NCBI GenBank assembly: GCA_035258565.1
Contig: DATFXF010000147.1
Coordinates: 1-7,022, forward strand
From: DATFXF01 sp035258565
GTDB lineage: Bacteria; Acidobacteriota; Terriglobia; Acidiferrales; UBA7541
DNA: 7,022 bases
Direction of reading: 5' to 3'
Positions 1 through 5,371 of the stretch are shown here, in pieces; the first letter of the stretch is position 1, and each line of letters begins with the position of its first letter. Made by a program: the position numbers and the translations under genes. The notes below the pieces were generated by a model. That model saw only the letters and a program-made list of their open reading frames with translations, searched no databases and was not told the origin of the DNA.

Positions 1-411
1 CTGGGTTGGTCCGACTGCCCCGTGGGTGTCCGGCGGGAAAAGCAAAAAGACTCCCACGGGGGACTCCTCCTGGTTCAAGCCTTCAATGCCTATATCAGGG
101 ACAGGCAAGAACGGACTTGGCTCTATCTGGAACCGACCCACAGGCCCACGCAGGTCGCGCTCCCGATCAGCCTCATCCTTCAGTCTCGCATACTCCTCAG
201 CATTCTCCGGCAGGAATGGTATTTCTGCTGTCTCTTCCGCCCCTAAAATCGGTTCAAAAAAGGACGGTAGTGTCCTTAACTCCGCAGCCGGGACCGTCAT
301 AATGAGCGCAGGCTTAGTCTCTTGCGCGGCGATGTGACGGGGCAGAAATGCTAGAAGGCCCAGAACGGCTAGTAACCAAGTTTGAAAGACCGTTCTCAAC
401 ATGCGCGGCAT
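1..411 (-). CDS. Secreted protein with PPDTHGAVGP motif, N-terminal part (3' end outside window)
   Basis: The minus strand is open from an ATG at 411 to the window edge (137 codons). The start is well supported: several overlapping AGGAGG registers lie 4-7 nt upstream of the ATG. Residues 1-29 form a signal peptide: arginines at 3 and 6, a hydrophobic core around residues 12-23, and a likely cleavage after IAA (27-29). The mature part begins with an acidic stretch rich in Glu and Pro (about 58-85). Residues 126-137 read PPDTHGAVGPTQ. Motifs of the form PDTxGAVGP occur near the start of large extracellular bacterial proteins, often followed by beta-propeller or Ig-like repeats; that is family knowledge recalled, not tested here. 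The protein is probably exported and surface-bound or released. Its function is unknown because the rest lies outside the window. A sigma-54-type promoter candidate lies upstream at 597-612. Confidence 0.8.
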   Translation of the reverse strand, partial: MPRMLRTVFQTWLLAVLGLLAFLPRHIAAQETKPALIMTVPAAELRTLPSFFEPILGAEETAEIPFLPENAEEYARLKDEADRERDLRGPVGRFQIEPSPFLPVPDIGIEGLNQEESPVGVFLLFPPDTHGAVGPTQ

Positions 412-470
412 GACTCCTCCTCCTTCCTGAAACGATAGCGGCTCTCTAGACAAGGGTCCCTCATACCTTG

Positions 471-498
471 AATTTAAAGCATTCAGGGCACTTGCCAA
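471..498 (-). promoter_or_regulatory. Possible sigma-70-type promoter for the secreted-protein gene
   Basis: On the minus strand TTGGCA (493-498, five of six matches to the -35 consensus) is followed after 16 nt by TAAATT (471-476, four of six matches to -10). Transcription would begin near 464, giving a leader of about 53 nt before the ATG at 411. Spacing is acceptable but the -10 is mediocre, so this is only a candidate, and it competes with the better-matching sigma-54 site further upstream. Confidence 0.3.
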
Positions 499-537
499 CC
501 TAACGAGAACAAAATTCTCCGTTCCTGGACATCCGTA

Positions 538-551
538 CCAGCTGAAGCTGG
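538..551. repeat. 14-bp dyad, CCAGCT-GA-AGCTGG
   Basis: Perfect 6-bp arms surround a 2-nt centre. It lies between the two leftward promoter candidates, about 40 nt downstream of the predicted sigma-54 start and 40 nt upstream of the sigma-70-like -35. It could be an operator or a small hairpin in the leader. A 6-bp dyad is expected by chance fairly often, so the evidence is weak. Confidence 0.3.
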
Positions 552-586
552 CCCCTACTCGACCTCTATTGTTGGAAAATCCCCCG

Positions 587-616
587 CTTTTGCAGGAGCA
601 AGGCCCGTTCCAAAAC
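587..616. repeat. Degenerate direct repeat, copy 1
   Basis: CTTTTGCA (587-594), 6 nt, then AGGCCCGTT (601-609), then CCAAAAC (610-616). The same two blocks recur in the same order and orientation at 714-747. This copy overlaps the minus-strand sigma-54 promoter candidate, so the AGGCCCGTT block, read on the minus strand, forms the part from the -24 element into the spacer. Confidence 0.5.
597..612 (-). promoter_or_regulatory. Sigma-54 (-24/-12) promoter candidate for the secreted-protein gene
   Basis: Read on the minus strand, the site is TGGAACGGGCCTTGCT. It matches the sigma-54 consensus TGGCACG-N4-TTGCW at every specified base except one (A in place of C in the -24 block). The invariant GG (610-611) and GC (598-599) have the correct 10-nt spacing. 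Transcription would begin near 586, leaving a leader of about 175 nt before the ATG at 411. Sigma-54 promoters need an activator ATPase bound upstream, and a 16-bp dyad is present at 713-728, centred about 134 nt upstream of the predicted start. The match is visible in the sequence; the regulation is inferred. Confidence 0.5.
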
Positions 617-712
617 GCGATGCTTCTTGCTAGATTTGGCTGCACAAGTAATGTAAGTAGTTAATGTTCGCGCGAAGCTCTGCCTCCCTGCCTGAACGCT
701 TCGATCTACCTA

Positions 713-728
713 ACTTTTGCACAAAAGT
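713..728. promoter_or_regulatory. 16-bp operator-like dyad, possible enhancer site
   Basis: ACTTTTG-CA-CAAAAGT has perfect 7-bp arms around a 2-nt centre, the shape of a site for a dimeric helix-turn-helix protein. It lies roughly 134 nt upstream of the start predicted from the sigma-54 candidate at 597-612, within the usual range of enhancer sites for sigma-54 activators. It also overlaps the left block of direct-repeat copy 2. It could equally serve the rightward genes, but it is about 270 nt from their predicted promoter. Confidence 0.4.
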
Positions 729-747
729 GGAGGCCCGTTGCCACAAC
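714..747. repeat. Degenerate direct repeat, copy 2
   Basis: CTTTTGCA (714-721), 9 nt, then AGGCCCGTT (731-739), then GCCACAAC (740-747). It parallels copy 1 at 587-616. On the minus strand it keeps a -24-like TGGCAACGGGCC but lacks a TTGC at the -12 position, so it would not itself work as a sigma-54 promoter. It may be a duplicated and decayed version of copy 1, or a shared binding site. Confidence 0.5.
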
Positions 748-890
748 TTGACCTAGAGTTGGAACCACCTAGGCACACCGCATCCCCTAGTCCCTGAAGT
801 TGGGAACGACACTAGCGCAGCGCACAGAGCCGCGCTCCCGGTGCCTTCTCCCGGCGACCCATTGCACCAAAATGCTCCTGCACCGGTAAG

Positions 891-951
891 GATTGTCGAG
901 CGCCCGAGCCACAGGCGTCCACGCCATGCTGGTCTTGCTCGCCCGACAATC
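891..951. repeat. Imperfect long inverted repeat upstream of yjbQ
   Basis: GATTGTCG (891-898) pairs perfectly with CGACAATC (944-951). Inward, one mismatch is followed by three more pairs (GCG with CGC). Inside the loop is a second small stem, GGCG (914-917) with CGCC (922-925). The whole element ends about 33 nt before the proposed -10 of yjbQ. It could be an operator pair, a cruciform or the remnant of a small element. No T-run follows on either strand, so it is not a standard terminator. Confidence 0.4.
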
Positions 952-983
952 GAGGCGAAATTCATTTCCGCATGGAGTTCGGC

Positions 984-989
984 TACAAT
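984..989 (+). promoter_or_regulatory. -10 element for the yjbQ-led operon
   Basis: TACAAT matches the sigma-70 -10 consensus at five of six bases and lies in GC-rich surroundings. Transcription would start near 996, giving a short 20-nt leader that just includes the AAGGAG ribosome binding site. The -35 position (around TTCATT) is poor, so strength may depend on an activator or on the inverted repeat upstream. Confidence 0.4.
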
Positions 990-1015
990 CTGCGCCACCG
1001 TCAAGGAGCGGGGCA

Positions 1016-1429
1016 ATGAAGATCCACAACGACTTCATGACCGTGCAAACGAAGAAGAGCCGCGAGTTCATGAATATTACTCCGAACGTCAAATTCGCCT
1101 TGGAAAAAAGCGGCATCCGGGACGGTCTCATCCTGGTGAACACGCTGCACACGAACTGCGCCGTGTTCGTCAATGACGAAGAGCCGGGCCTGCTCGAAGA
1201 CATGGACGAATGGCTCGAAAAGCTCGCGCCTCGACGCGAGGATTACAAGCACGGCTCGAAGTTCGAGAGCAACGCGAGCGCCCACTTACAAGGCATTCTG
1301 GCGCATCACCAGGTGGTCGTGCCCATCAGCGAAGGCCGGCTCGAACTGGGTCCTTGGCAGCAGGTGATCTACGCCGAGCTCGACGGTCAGCGGCCCAAGC
1401 GCATCCTGATCAAGGTGCTGGGCGAGTAG
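1016..1429 (+). CDS. yjbQ: YjbQ / UPF0047 family protein (putative secondary thiamine-phosphate synthase)
   Basis: A 137-residue cytoplasmic protein of the YjbQ (UPF0047) family. Family members are annotated as secondary thiamine-phosphate synthase because the E. coli protein shows weak activity of that kind; the true physiological role is unsettled. Family features visible are the HTNCAVFVND stretch (about residues 43-52), followed by the acidic EEPGLLEDMDEWL. Near the C-terminus are HLQGILAHHQVVVPI with its histidines and the GRLELGPWQ motif, matching the family's G-x4-G-x-WQ signature, then a KRILIKVLGE end. The reading frame is open further upstream, but the ATG at 1016 is chosen because AAGGAG (1003-1008) lies 7 nt before it and the length then equals the usual ~138 residues. 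The NatA-type ATPase gene starts 28 nt after the stop, so co-transcription is likely, although no functional link to transport is known. Confidence 0.88.
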   Translation: MKIHNDFMTVQTKKSREFMNITPNVKFALEKSGIRDGLILVNTLHTNCAVFVNDEEPGLLEDMDEWLEKLAPRREDYKHGSKFESNASAHLQGILAHHQVVVPISEGRLELGPWQQVIYAELDGQRPKRILIKVLGE

Positions 1430-1447
1430 AGGCTCAGGAGGCTCCCG

Positions 1448-1465
1448 ATGTGCCCGCATGATTAA
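1448..1465 (+). other. Possible 5-codon leader mini-ORF overlapping the NatA start
   Basis: AGGAGG (1436-1441) is followed after an optimal 6 nt by ATG TGC CCG CAT GAT TAA. This would encode the peptide MCPHD. The ATG of the ATPase gene (1458) lies inside this mini-ORF in another frame, 16 nt from the same AGGAGG, which is too far for efficient direct initiation. Ribosomes finishing at the TAA (1463-1465) would be within a few bases of the ATPase start and could reinitiate, so translation may be coupled or dampened. This is an inference from spacing only. Confidence 0.35.
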
Positions 1466-2204
1466 AGCGCAACAGCTCTCGAAGCGGTTCTATGACAAGA
1501 AACGTGGCACGATTCGTGCCGTGGACAGCGTCAGCTTCCACTGCGAGCCCGGGCAGATCTACGGACTGCTCGGTGCCAATGGCGCAGGGAAAACGACCAC
1601 GCTGAGGATGCTAGCGACCATTCTGGAGCCCACCGAGGGCACCGCGCTTGTGGCCGGATACGATGTGGTCAGGCAAGCGGAGAAGGTGCGCGCGCGCGTG
1701 GGTTTCCTCTCCACCGCCACGGCGCTCTACGGACGCCTCACCGCTCAAGAAATGGTGGAGTACTTCGGGCGGCTGCACGGGATCGATGAGACGCTCCTCG
1801 AGCGACGCATCGAGGAGATCTTCAGGCGCCTCGAGATGCAGGAATTCTGCGACCGCCGTTGTGACCAGCTCTCCACGGGGATGAAGCAGAAGGTTTCCAT
1901 CGCGCGCACGCTGGTGCACGACCCCCCGGTCATGATCTTCGACGAGCCCACGCTGGGCCTGGACGTGATGACCGCGCGGACGATCGTGGCCTTCATCCGC
2001 GAATGCCGTACGCAAGGCAAGACGGTGATCTTTTCGACTCATGTGATGAGCGAAGCCGAAAAGCTTTGCGATACGATCGGCGTGATCCACAACGGCCGCC
2101 TGCTGGCCGAGGGCACGCTCGCTGAGCTCCGCGCTCGATACGGCCAGCAGGAGCTCGAAGAGATCTTCGTGCGAGTTGTCGAAGAGAAAACGCGCCGTCC
2201 ATGA
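1458..2204 (+). CDS. NatA-type ABC exporter ATPase
   Basis: A 248-residue ATP-binding subunit, about the length of B. subtilis NatA (246). It should sit on the cytoplasmic face of the membrane, hydrolysing ATP to drive the permease encoded next. The motifs are complete: Walker A GANGAGKTT (39-47), ABC signature LSTGMKQ (138-144), Walker B VMIFDEP (158-164), D-loop GLD (167-169) and switch histidine H195. The segment GFLSTATALYGRLT (82-95) stands where most ABC proteins have the Q-loop glutamine; a Gln-less version here is, from memory, typical of the NatA branch. The ATG at 1458 is preferred because the protein then starts with the family's usual MIKAQQLSKRF; no other start codon lies nearby in frame. 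Its ribosome binding site is oddly distant (16 nt). It overlaps the permease gene by ATGA. Substrate is unknown; Na+ export is the founding example only. Confidence 0.9.
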   Translation: MIKAQQLSKRFYDKKRGTIRAVDSVSFHCEPGQIYGLLGANGAGKTTTLRMLATILEPTEGTALVAGYDVVRQAEKVRARVGFLSTATALYGRLTAQEMVEYFGRLHGIDETLLERRIEEIFRRLEMQEFCDRRCDQLSTGMKQKVSIARTLVHDPPVMIFDEPTLGLDVMTARTIVAFIRECRTQGKTVIFSTHVMSEAEKLCDTIGVIHNGRLLAEGTLAELRARYGQQELEEIFVRVVEEKTRRP

Positions 2205-3409
2205 GCCTGCGAAACATCGGGATCGTTTATCGCAAGGAATTGACCGATTCCCTGCGCGACCGCCGGACGCTGATCTCCATGATCGTCGTGCCCCTTGTAC
2301 TGATGCCGGTGACGACCATCGGCATCGGCGTCCTGACAGCGAAAATCATCGGCCAAGCCATGAAAGAAGCGCCACTGGTAATGGCGCTGGGCGGCGAGGA
2401 TTCGCCCGGCGTCATGGAGAAGCTCCGCCGCCTGAAGACGATTCACGTCGTGCCTGCGCGCCCGGACTTTGCCAACCTGATCTCGGACAAGAAGATCCGC
2501 GCCGCGGTCGAGATCCCTAAGGGATTCGAGGAAGCGATGGGGCGCGGCGAGCTGCCCACCGTCCAGATCGACATCTACCAGGGGGAACTCCGTTCCACGA
2601 TCGCGGCGCAGCGCCTGGAACAGTTCTTCCGCGGGCTGCGGGATGCGGAGGTGCGCGAGCGCCTGGTGGCTCGCGGTCTCTCCGGAAGCCTGGTGAAACC
2701 GTTCGAGATCACCGAGAAGAACGTGGCTTCGCCGGAGAAAGTCTTTGGCAACACCTTCGGGGCACTGCTGCCCTATCTGGTCATCGTCCTTTGCTTGACG
2801 GGCGCGATGTATCCGGCGATCGATTTGACGGCCGGTGAAAAGGAGCGCGGCACGATCGAAACCATTCTGTGCAGCCCGGTTGGCCGCACTCATCTCGTGC
2901 TCGGCAAGTTCCTGATGGTGCTCACCGCTTCGCTGGCCACCTCGGCTCTGGCGACCTCCTCGATGGCGGCAACCTTCCTCGGCGCGCGGGAGGTCCTGGC
3001 CGGGCTCGCTCGAGACCAGTCAAACACCCTCCGCGCAGCGGTCCATCCCTCGGCCATCCTGGCCATCTTTCTGATGGTCCTCCCCATCGCTGTGCTGCTC
3101 TCCGCAGGTTTGCTGGCTATCGCGCTGTTTGCCAAGAGCTACAAGGAAGCGCAGAGTTACATTTCGCCGCTGATGCTCTTGGTGATCCTCCCGGCAGTGG
3201 TTGCGGTGCTGCCCGGCGTCGAGCTGAACGCGCGGCTGGCGCTCGTTCCCGTCCTCAACACCAGCCTGGTCGCCAAGGAAATCATGACCGGCACCTACCA
3301 CTGGAAGTACATGGCGCTGATCTTTGCCTCCTCCTGCGTTTATGCGGCCGCGGCGATCTTCCTTGCCGTGAAGATGTTCCAGCGCGAAGACGTGCTCTTC
3401 CGCACCTGA
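2201..3409 (+). CDS. NatB-type ABC exporter permease (ABC-2 family)
   Basis: A 402-residue membrane protein, slightly longer than B. subtilis NatB (about 386). One membrane segment lies near the N-terminus (about 24-45). A soluble domain of about 140 residues (46-184), probably on the outer face of the membrane, follows. Then come five hydrophobic segments near 185-206, 232-260, 284-310, 320-342 and 370-391. The loop DLTAGEKERGTIETIL (208-223) is the hallmark of NatB-like ABC-2 permeases and is thought to contact the ATPase. The PVLNTSLVAKEIMTG stretch (350-364) also fits the family. The start codon overlaps the ATPase stop (ATGA, 2201-2204) and no strong ribosome binding site is seen, so translation is likely coupled and the two proteins made in similar amounts. 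The pair should form a complete exporter. The cargo cannot be told from sequence; Na+, drugs or peptides are possible. Confidence 0.87.
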   Translation: MSLRNIGIVYRKELTDSLRDRRTLISMIVVPLVLMPVTTIGIGVLTAKIIGQAMKEAPLVMALGGEDSPGVMEKLRRLKTIHVVPARPDFANLISDKKIRAAVEIPKGFEEAMGRGELPTVQIDIYQGELRSTIAAQRLEQFFRGLRDAEVRERLVARGLSGSLVKPFEITEKNVASPEKVFGNTFGALLPYLVIVLCLTGAMYPAIDLTAGEKERGTIETILCSPVGRTHLVLGKFLMVLTASLATSALATSSMAATFLGAREVLAGLARDQSNTLRAAVHPSAILAIFLMVLPIAVLLSAGLLAIALFAKSYKEAQSYISPLMLLVILPAVVAVLPGVELNARLALVPVLNTSLVAKEIMTGTYHWKYMALIFASSCVYAAAAIFLAVKMFQREDVLFRT

Positions 3410-3426
3410 GCCGCGGGGAAGCGACG

Positions 3427-3435
3427 TGCTAAAAT
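3427..3435 (+). promoter_or_regulatory. Extended -10 promoter just before the second ATPase gene
   Basis: TG-C-TAAAAT is a textbook extended -10 (TGn plus five of six consensus bases), which can work without a -35; the -35 region here is poor. The start of transcription would be near 3442, only about 3 nt before the ATG at 3445. That would give a nearly leaderless mRNA, which fits the lack of any Shine-Dalgarno sequence there. It would let the second exporter be expressed separately from yjbQ and the first exporter. Confidence 0.4.
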
Positions 3436-3444
3436 TCCAAGTCC

Positions 3445-4479
3445 ATGTCCGACCCGGCCGTAATTGTCGTTCGCGAGCTCTCCAAGCACTTCCGCACCTT
3501 CCGGCGCCGCGAGGGGTTGTGGGGCGGCATCCAAAACCTGTTCTTCCGCGACTACCAAACCGTCCGCGCCGTGGACGACATTACCTTCTCCATCCGGCCG
3601 GGCGAGATGGTCGGTTATATCGGGCCGAACGGCGCGGGCAAATCCACCACGATTAAGATGCTCACCGGCATCCTCGTGCCCACGTCGGGCGAGGTGTTGA
3701 CCAACGGCTTCGTGCCCCACCAGCAACGAACCGCCTATGTGAAAACGATCGGCGTCGTGTTCGGCCAGCGCACACAGCTCTGGTGGGACATCGCCGTGGT
3801 GGAATCGCTCAAGCTGCTGCGGCGCATTTATGACGTCTCCGAACGCGACTTCGATGAGCGCATGGAACTCTTTAACCAGGTCCTCGGCATTCGAGACTAC
3901 CTGCATACGCCTGTCCGGAAGCTCTCGCTCGGCGAGCGCATGCGCTGTGACCTGGCCGCTGCGCTGCTGCACAATCCTCCGCTCCTGTTCCTCGACGAGC
4001 CCACCATCGGTCTCGACGTCGTGGCCAAGGACCACATCCGCCAGTTTCTGCGGGCCATCAACGAGCACTACCGCACGACGGTTCTGCTCACCACGCACGA
4101 CCTCGACGATATCGAGGAGCTCTGCCGGCGCATCATGATCATTGACCACGGCCGGCTGCTCTACGACGGCCCGCTCAACCTGCTCAAGCAGAAACTCCTG
4201 CGCACGAAGCAGGTGAAGTTCGCGCTGCGCGACAGCGAACAGACCACCGGCGTGCGCGCACTCGAACATACCCTGCATGGCGACACGCTCCGGCTGGAGC
4301 CGGTGGACGAGCTCACCTACCGCATCCGCTTCGACCGCAGCCGCATTTCGACGGCCGAGCTGATCCGCCAGATCCTGGCCACCGTCGAGGTGCGCGACCT
4401 GCTGATCGAAGACGAGCCAATCGAAGAGATCGTGAAGCGCATCTATGCCGGCGAAGCACTCCACGAGGCGAACGCTTAG
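3445..4479 (+). CDS. ABC exporter ATPase, COG4586 type
   Basis: A 344-residue ATP-binding subunit of the long-ATPase group (COG4586) that works with two different permeases. Residues 18-40 carry the group's N-terminal insertion (REGLWGGIQNLFFRDY). Then come Walker A GPNGAGKST (60-68), Q-loop VVFGQRTQLWWD (Gln 108), signature LSLGERMR (160-167, the usual form for this group rather than LSGGQ), Walker B LLFLDEP (180-186), D-loop GLD (189-191) and switch His 218. A C-terminal domain of about 95 residues (250-344) is typical of the group. The ATG at 3445 is the only choice: an in-frame stop lies just upstream at 3430-3432. No Shine-Dalgarno sequence is present; see the extended -10 at 3427-3435. 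Relatives in KEGG are called viologen exporter family ATP-binding proteins, but the cargo here is unknown. Confidence 0.9.
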   Translation: MSDPAVIVVRELSKHFRTFRRREGLWGGIQNLFFRDYQTVRAVDDITFSIRPGEMVGYIGPNGAGKSTTIKMLTGILVPTSGEVLTNGFVPHQQRTAYVKTIGVVFGQRTQLWWDIAVVESLKLLRRIYDVSERDFDERMELFNQVLGIRDYLHTPVRKLSLGERMRCDLAAALLHNPPLLFLDEPTIGLDVVAKDHIRQFLRAINEHYRTTVLLTTHDLDDIEELCRRIMIIDHGRLLYDGPLNLLKQKLLRTKQVKFALRDSEQTTGVRALEHTLHGDTLRLEPVDELTYRIRFDRSRISTAELIRQILATVEVRDLLIEDEPIEEIVKRIYAGEALHEANA

Positions 4480-4506
4480 GTCACCGCGAATGGTTCGAGT
4501 CCATCG

Positions 4507-5370
4507 ATGAGCACGCCCGCCCAAGCCCTTGGGCTTCGCTGGTCGATGTGGGAAGCGCACATCGCGCCGTACGTCGAATTCGCACGCGTGGGCTTCGTGA
4601 ACATCCTTGCCTTCCGGCTGCGCTACTACACCGGCATCTTTACCTATCTGATTAATGTCACGGTGTATTACTTCATCTGGCGAGCGGTCTACAGCCCGAG
4701 CGGCGGGGCGGGGCCGGCGACAACCATCGCTGGCTTTGATCTTTCCCAGATGCTGACCTACGTCGCCGTGGGATGGATCATTCGATCGTTCTACTGGAAC
4801 ACGATTGATCAGGAGATGGCCTACGAGGTGCTGGAGGGCAAGATTGCCATGGAGTTGATCAAGCCCGTTTCCGTGCAAGGGATGTGGCTGGCGCGGGCCG
4901 CGGGCGAATCGGCCTTTCGCCTCGGGATGCTGACCGCGCCGACGGCGCTGCTGATCGCGCTCCTGTTCCCGGTGCGCCCGCCAGCTTCGACGGCCCACTT
5001 CGCGCTGTTCCTCCTCGGCGTGGTGGGAAGTTTCCTCTTGATGGGCGCGATCAATTTCATGATCGGAACCTGCGCGATTCCGTTCAAGTCCATTCTGGCG
5101 CTGATCCGCGCCAAGTACTGGCTGATCGAGTTGCTCTCAGGCTTGCTGGTCCCCATGACGTTCTTTCCCGCTGCGCTCCGTAAAGTTGCCGCCTGGCTGC
5201 CGTTCGAGCACATCGCCTTTACACCTTTAGAGATCTATCTCGGCAAGCTCAGTCCCGCTGCCACAGCTCGTGCGCTTCTGCTCGAGTGGGCCTGGGTGGC
5301 CGTGCTCGGGTGGCTCGGCAACCGCTGGTGGCTCCGCGCCACGCGCAAGATCACCATTCACGGAGGCTAG
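4507..5370 (+). CDS. ABC exporter permease, COG4587-like (ABC-2 family)
   Basis: A 287-residue integral membrane protein with about six hydrophobic segments (near 40-60, 80-97, 139-156, 162-186, 203-221 and 256-272). The motif EVLEGKIAMELIKPVS (107-122) is characteristic of this permease group: an amphipathic loop on the cytoplasmic side, of the form G-x-I/F-x3-L-x-[KR]-P. A second conserved-looking stretch is LLVPMTFFPAALRKVAAWLPF (213-233). It should pair with the next gene product as a heterodimer driven by the ATPase encoded before it. The gene starts 27 nt after the ATPase stop. The ATG at 4507 is the first in-frame start after that stop, but it lacks a clear ribosome binding site (only a weak CGAG). 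Met14 (4546) is a possible alternative. The substrate is unknown. Confidence 0.85.
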   Translation: MSTPAQALGLRWSMWEAHIAPYVEFARVGFVNILAFRLRYYTGIFTYLINVTVYYFIWRAVYSPSGGAGPATTIAGFDLSQMLTYVAVGWIIRSFYWNTIDQEMAYEVLEGKIAMELIKPVSVQGMWLARAAGESAFRLGMLTAPTALLIALLFPVRPPASTAHFALFLLGVVGSFLLMGAINFMIGTCAIPFKSILALIRAKYWLIELLSGLLVPMTFFPAALRKVAAWLPFEHIAFTPLEIYLGKLSPAATARALLLEWAWVAVLGWLGNRWWLRATRKITIHGG

Positions 5371-5371
5371 G

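Larger units (their letters stand above)
412..1015. other. Non-coding region between divergent genes
   Basis: About 600 bases separate the minus-strand secreted-protein gene from yjbQ. I find no convincing gene on either strand; the open frames here have no ribosome binding site or recognisable protein. The stretch is visibly richer in A and T than the operon to its right. It contains promoter candidates facing left (471-498 and 597-612), a promoter candidate facing right (984-989), two short dyads (538-551 and 713-728), a degenerate direct repeat (587-616 and 714-747) and a long imperfect inverted repeat (891-951). It is therefore best read as a shared regulatory region, possibly with remnants of older sequence. 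Confidence 0.6.

Noticed and set aside
6..337. Overlapping plus-strand open frames at the left edge
   Set aside because: They mirror the minus-strand secreted-protein gene, which has a strong ribosome binding site and signal peptide.
744..761. Short hairpin CAACT...AGTTG
   Set aside because: A 5-bp stem with an 8-nt loop is too common by chance to be meaningful.
863..878. NtrC-like half site (TGCACCAAAATG) upstream of yjbQ
   Set aside because: Only one half of the TGCACC-N5-GGTGCA consensus is present; the other half reads GCTCCT, and TGCACC simply recurs as a direct repeat nearby.
893..1015. N-terminal extension of YjbQ to an ATG at 893
   Set aside because: The extra 41 residues do not belong to the family; ATG 1016 has AAGGAG at good spacing and gives the standard length.
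2039..2893. Minus-strand open frame of 284 codons opposite the NatA/NatB genes
   Set aside because: Low-complexity shadow translation with no motif or ribosome binding site; the plus strand carries clear NatA and NatB motifs.
3340..4998. Long minus-strand open frame (552 codons) opposite the second ATPase and first permease genes
   Set aside because: It runs antisense to genes with complete ABC motifs. The translation is rich in His, Arg, Asp and Glu with no recognisable domain, as expected for a shadow frame in GC-rich coding DNA.
5270..5371. N-terminal extension of the last permease to an ATG at 5270
   Set aside because: It would overlap the previous gene by about 100 bases and adds a non-family, low-complexity segment; GTG 5372 has GGAGG 5 nt upstream.
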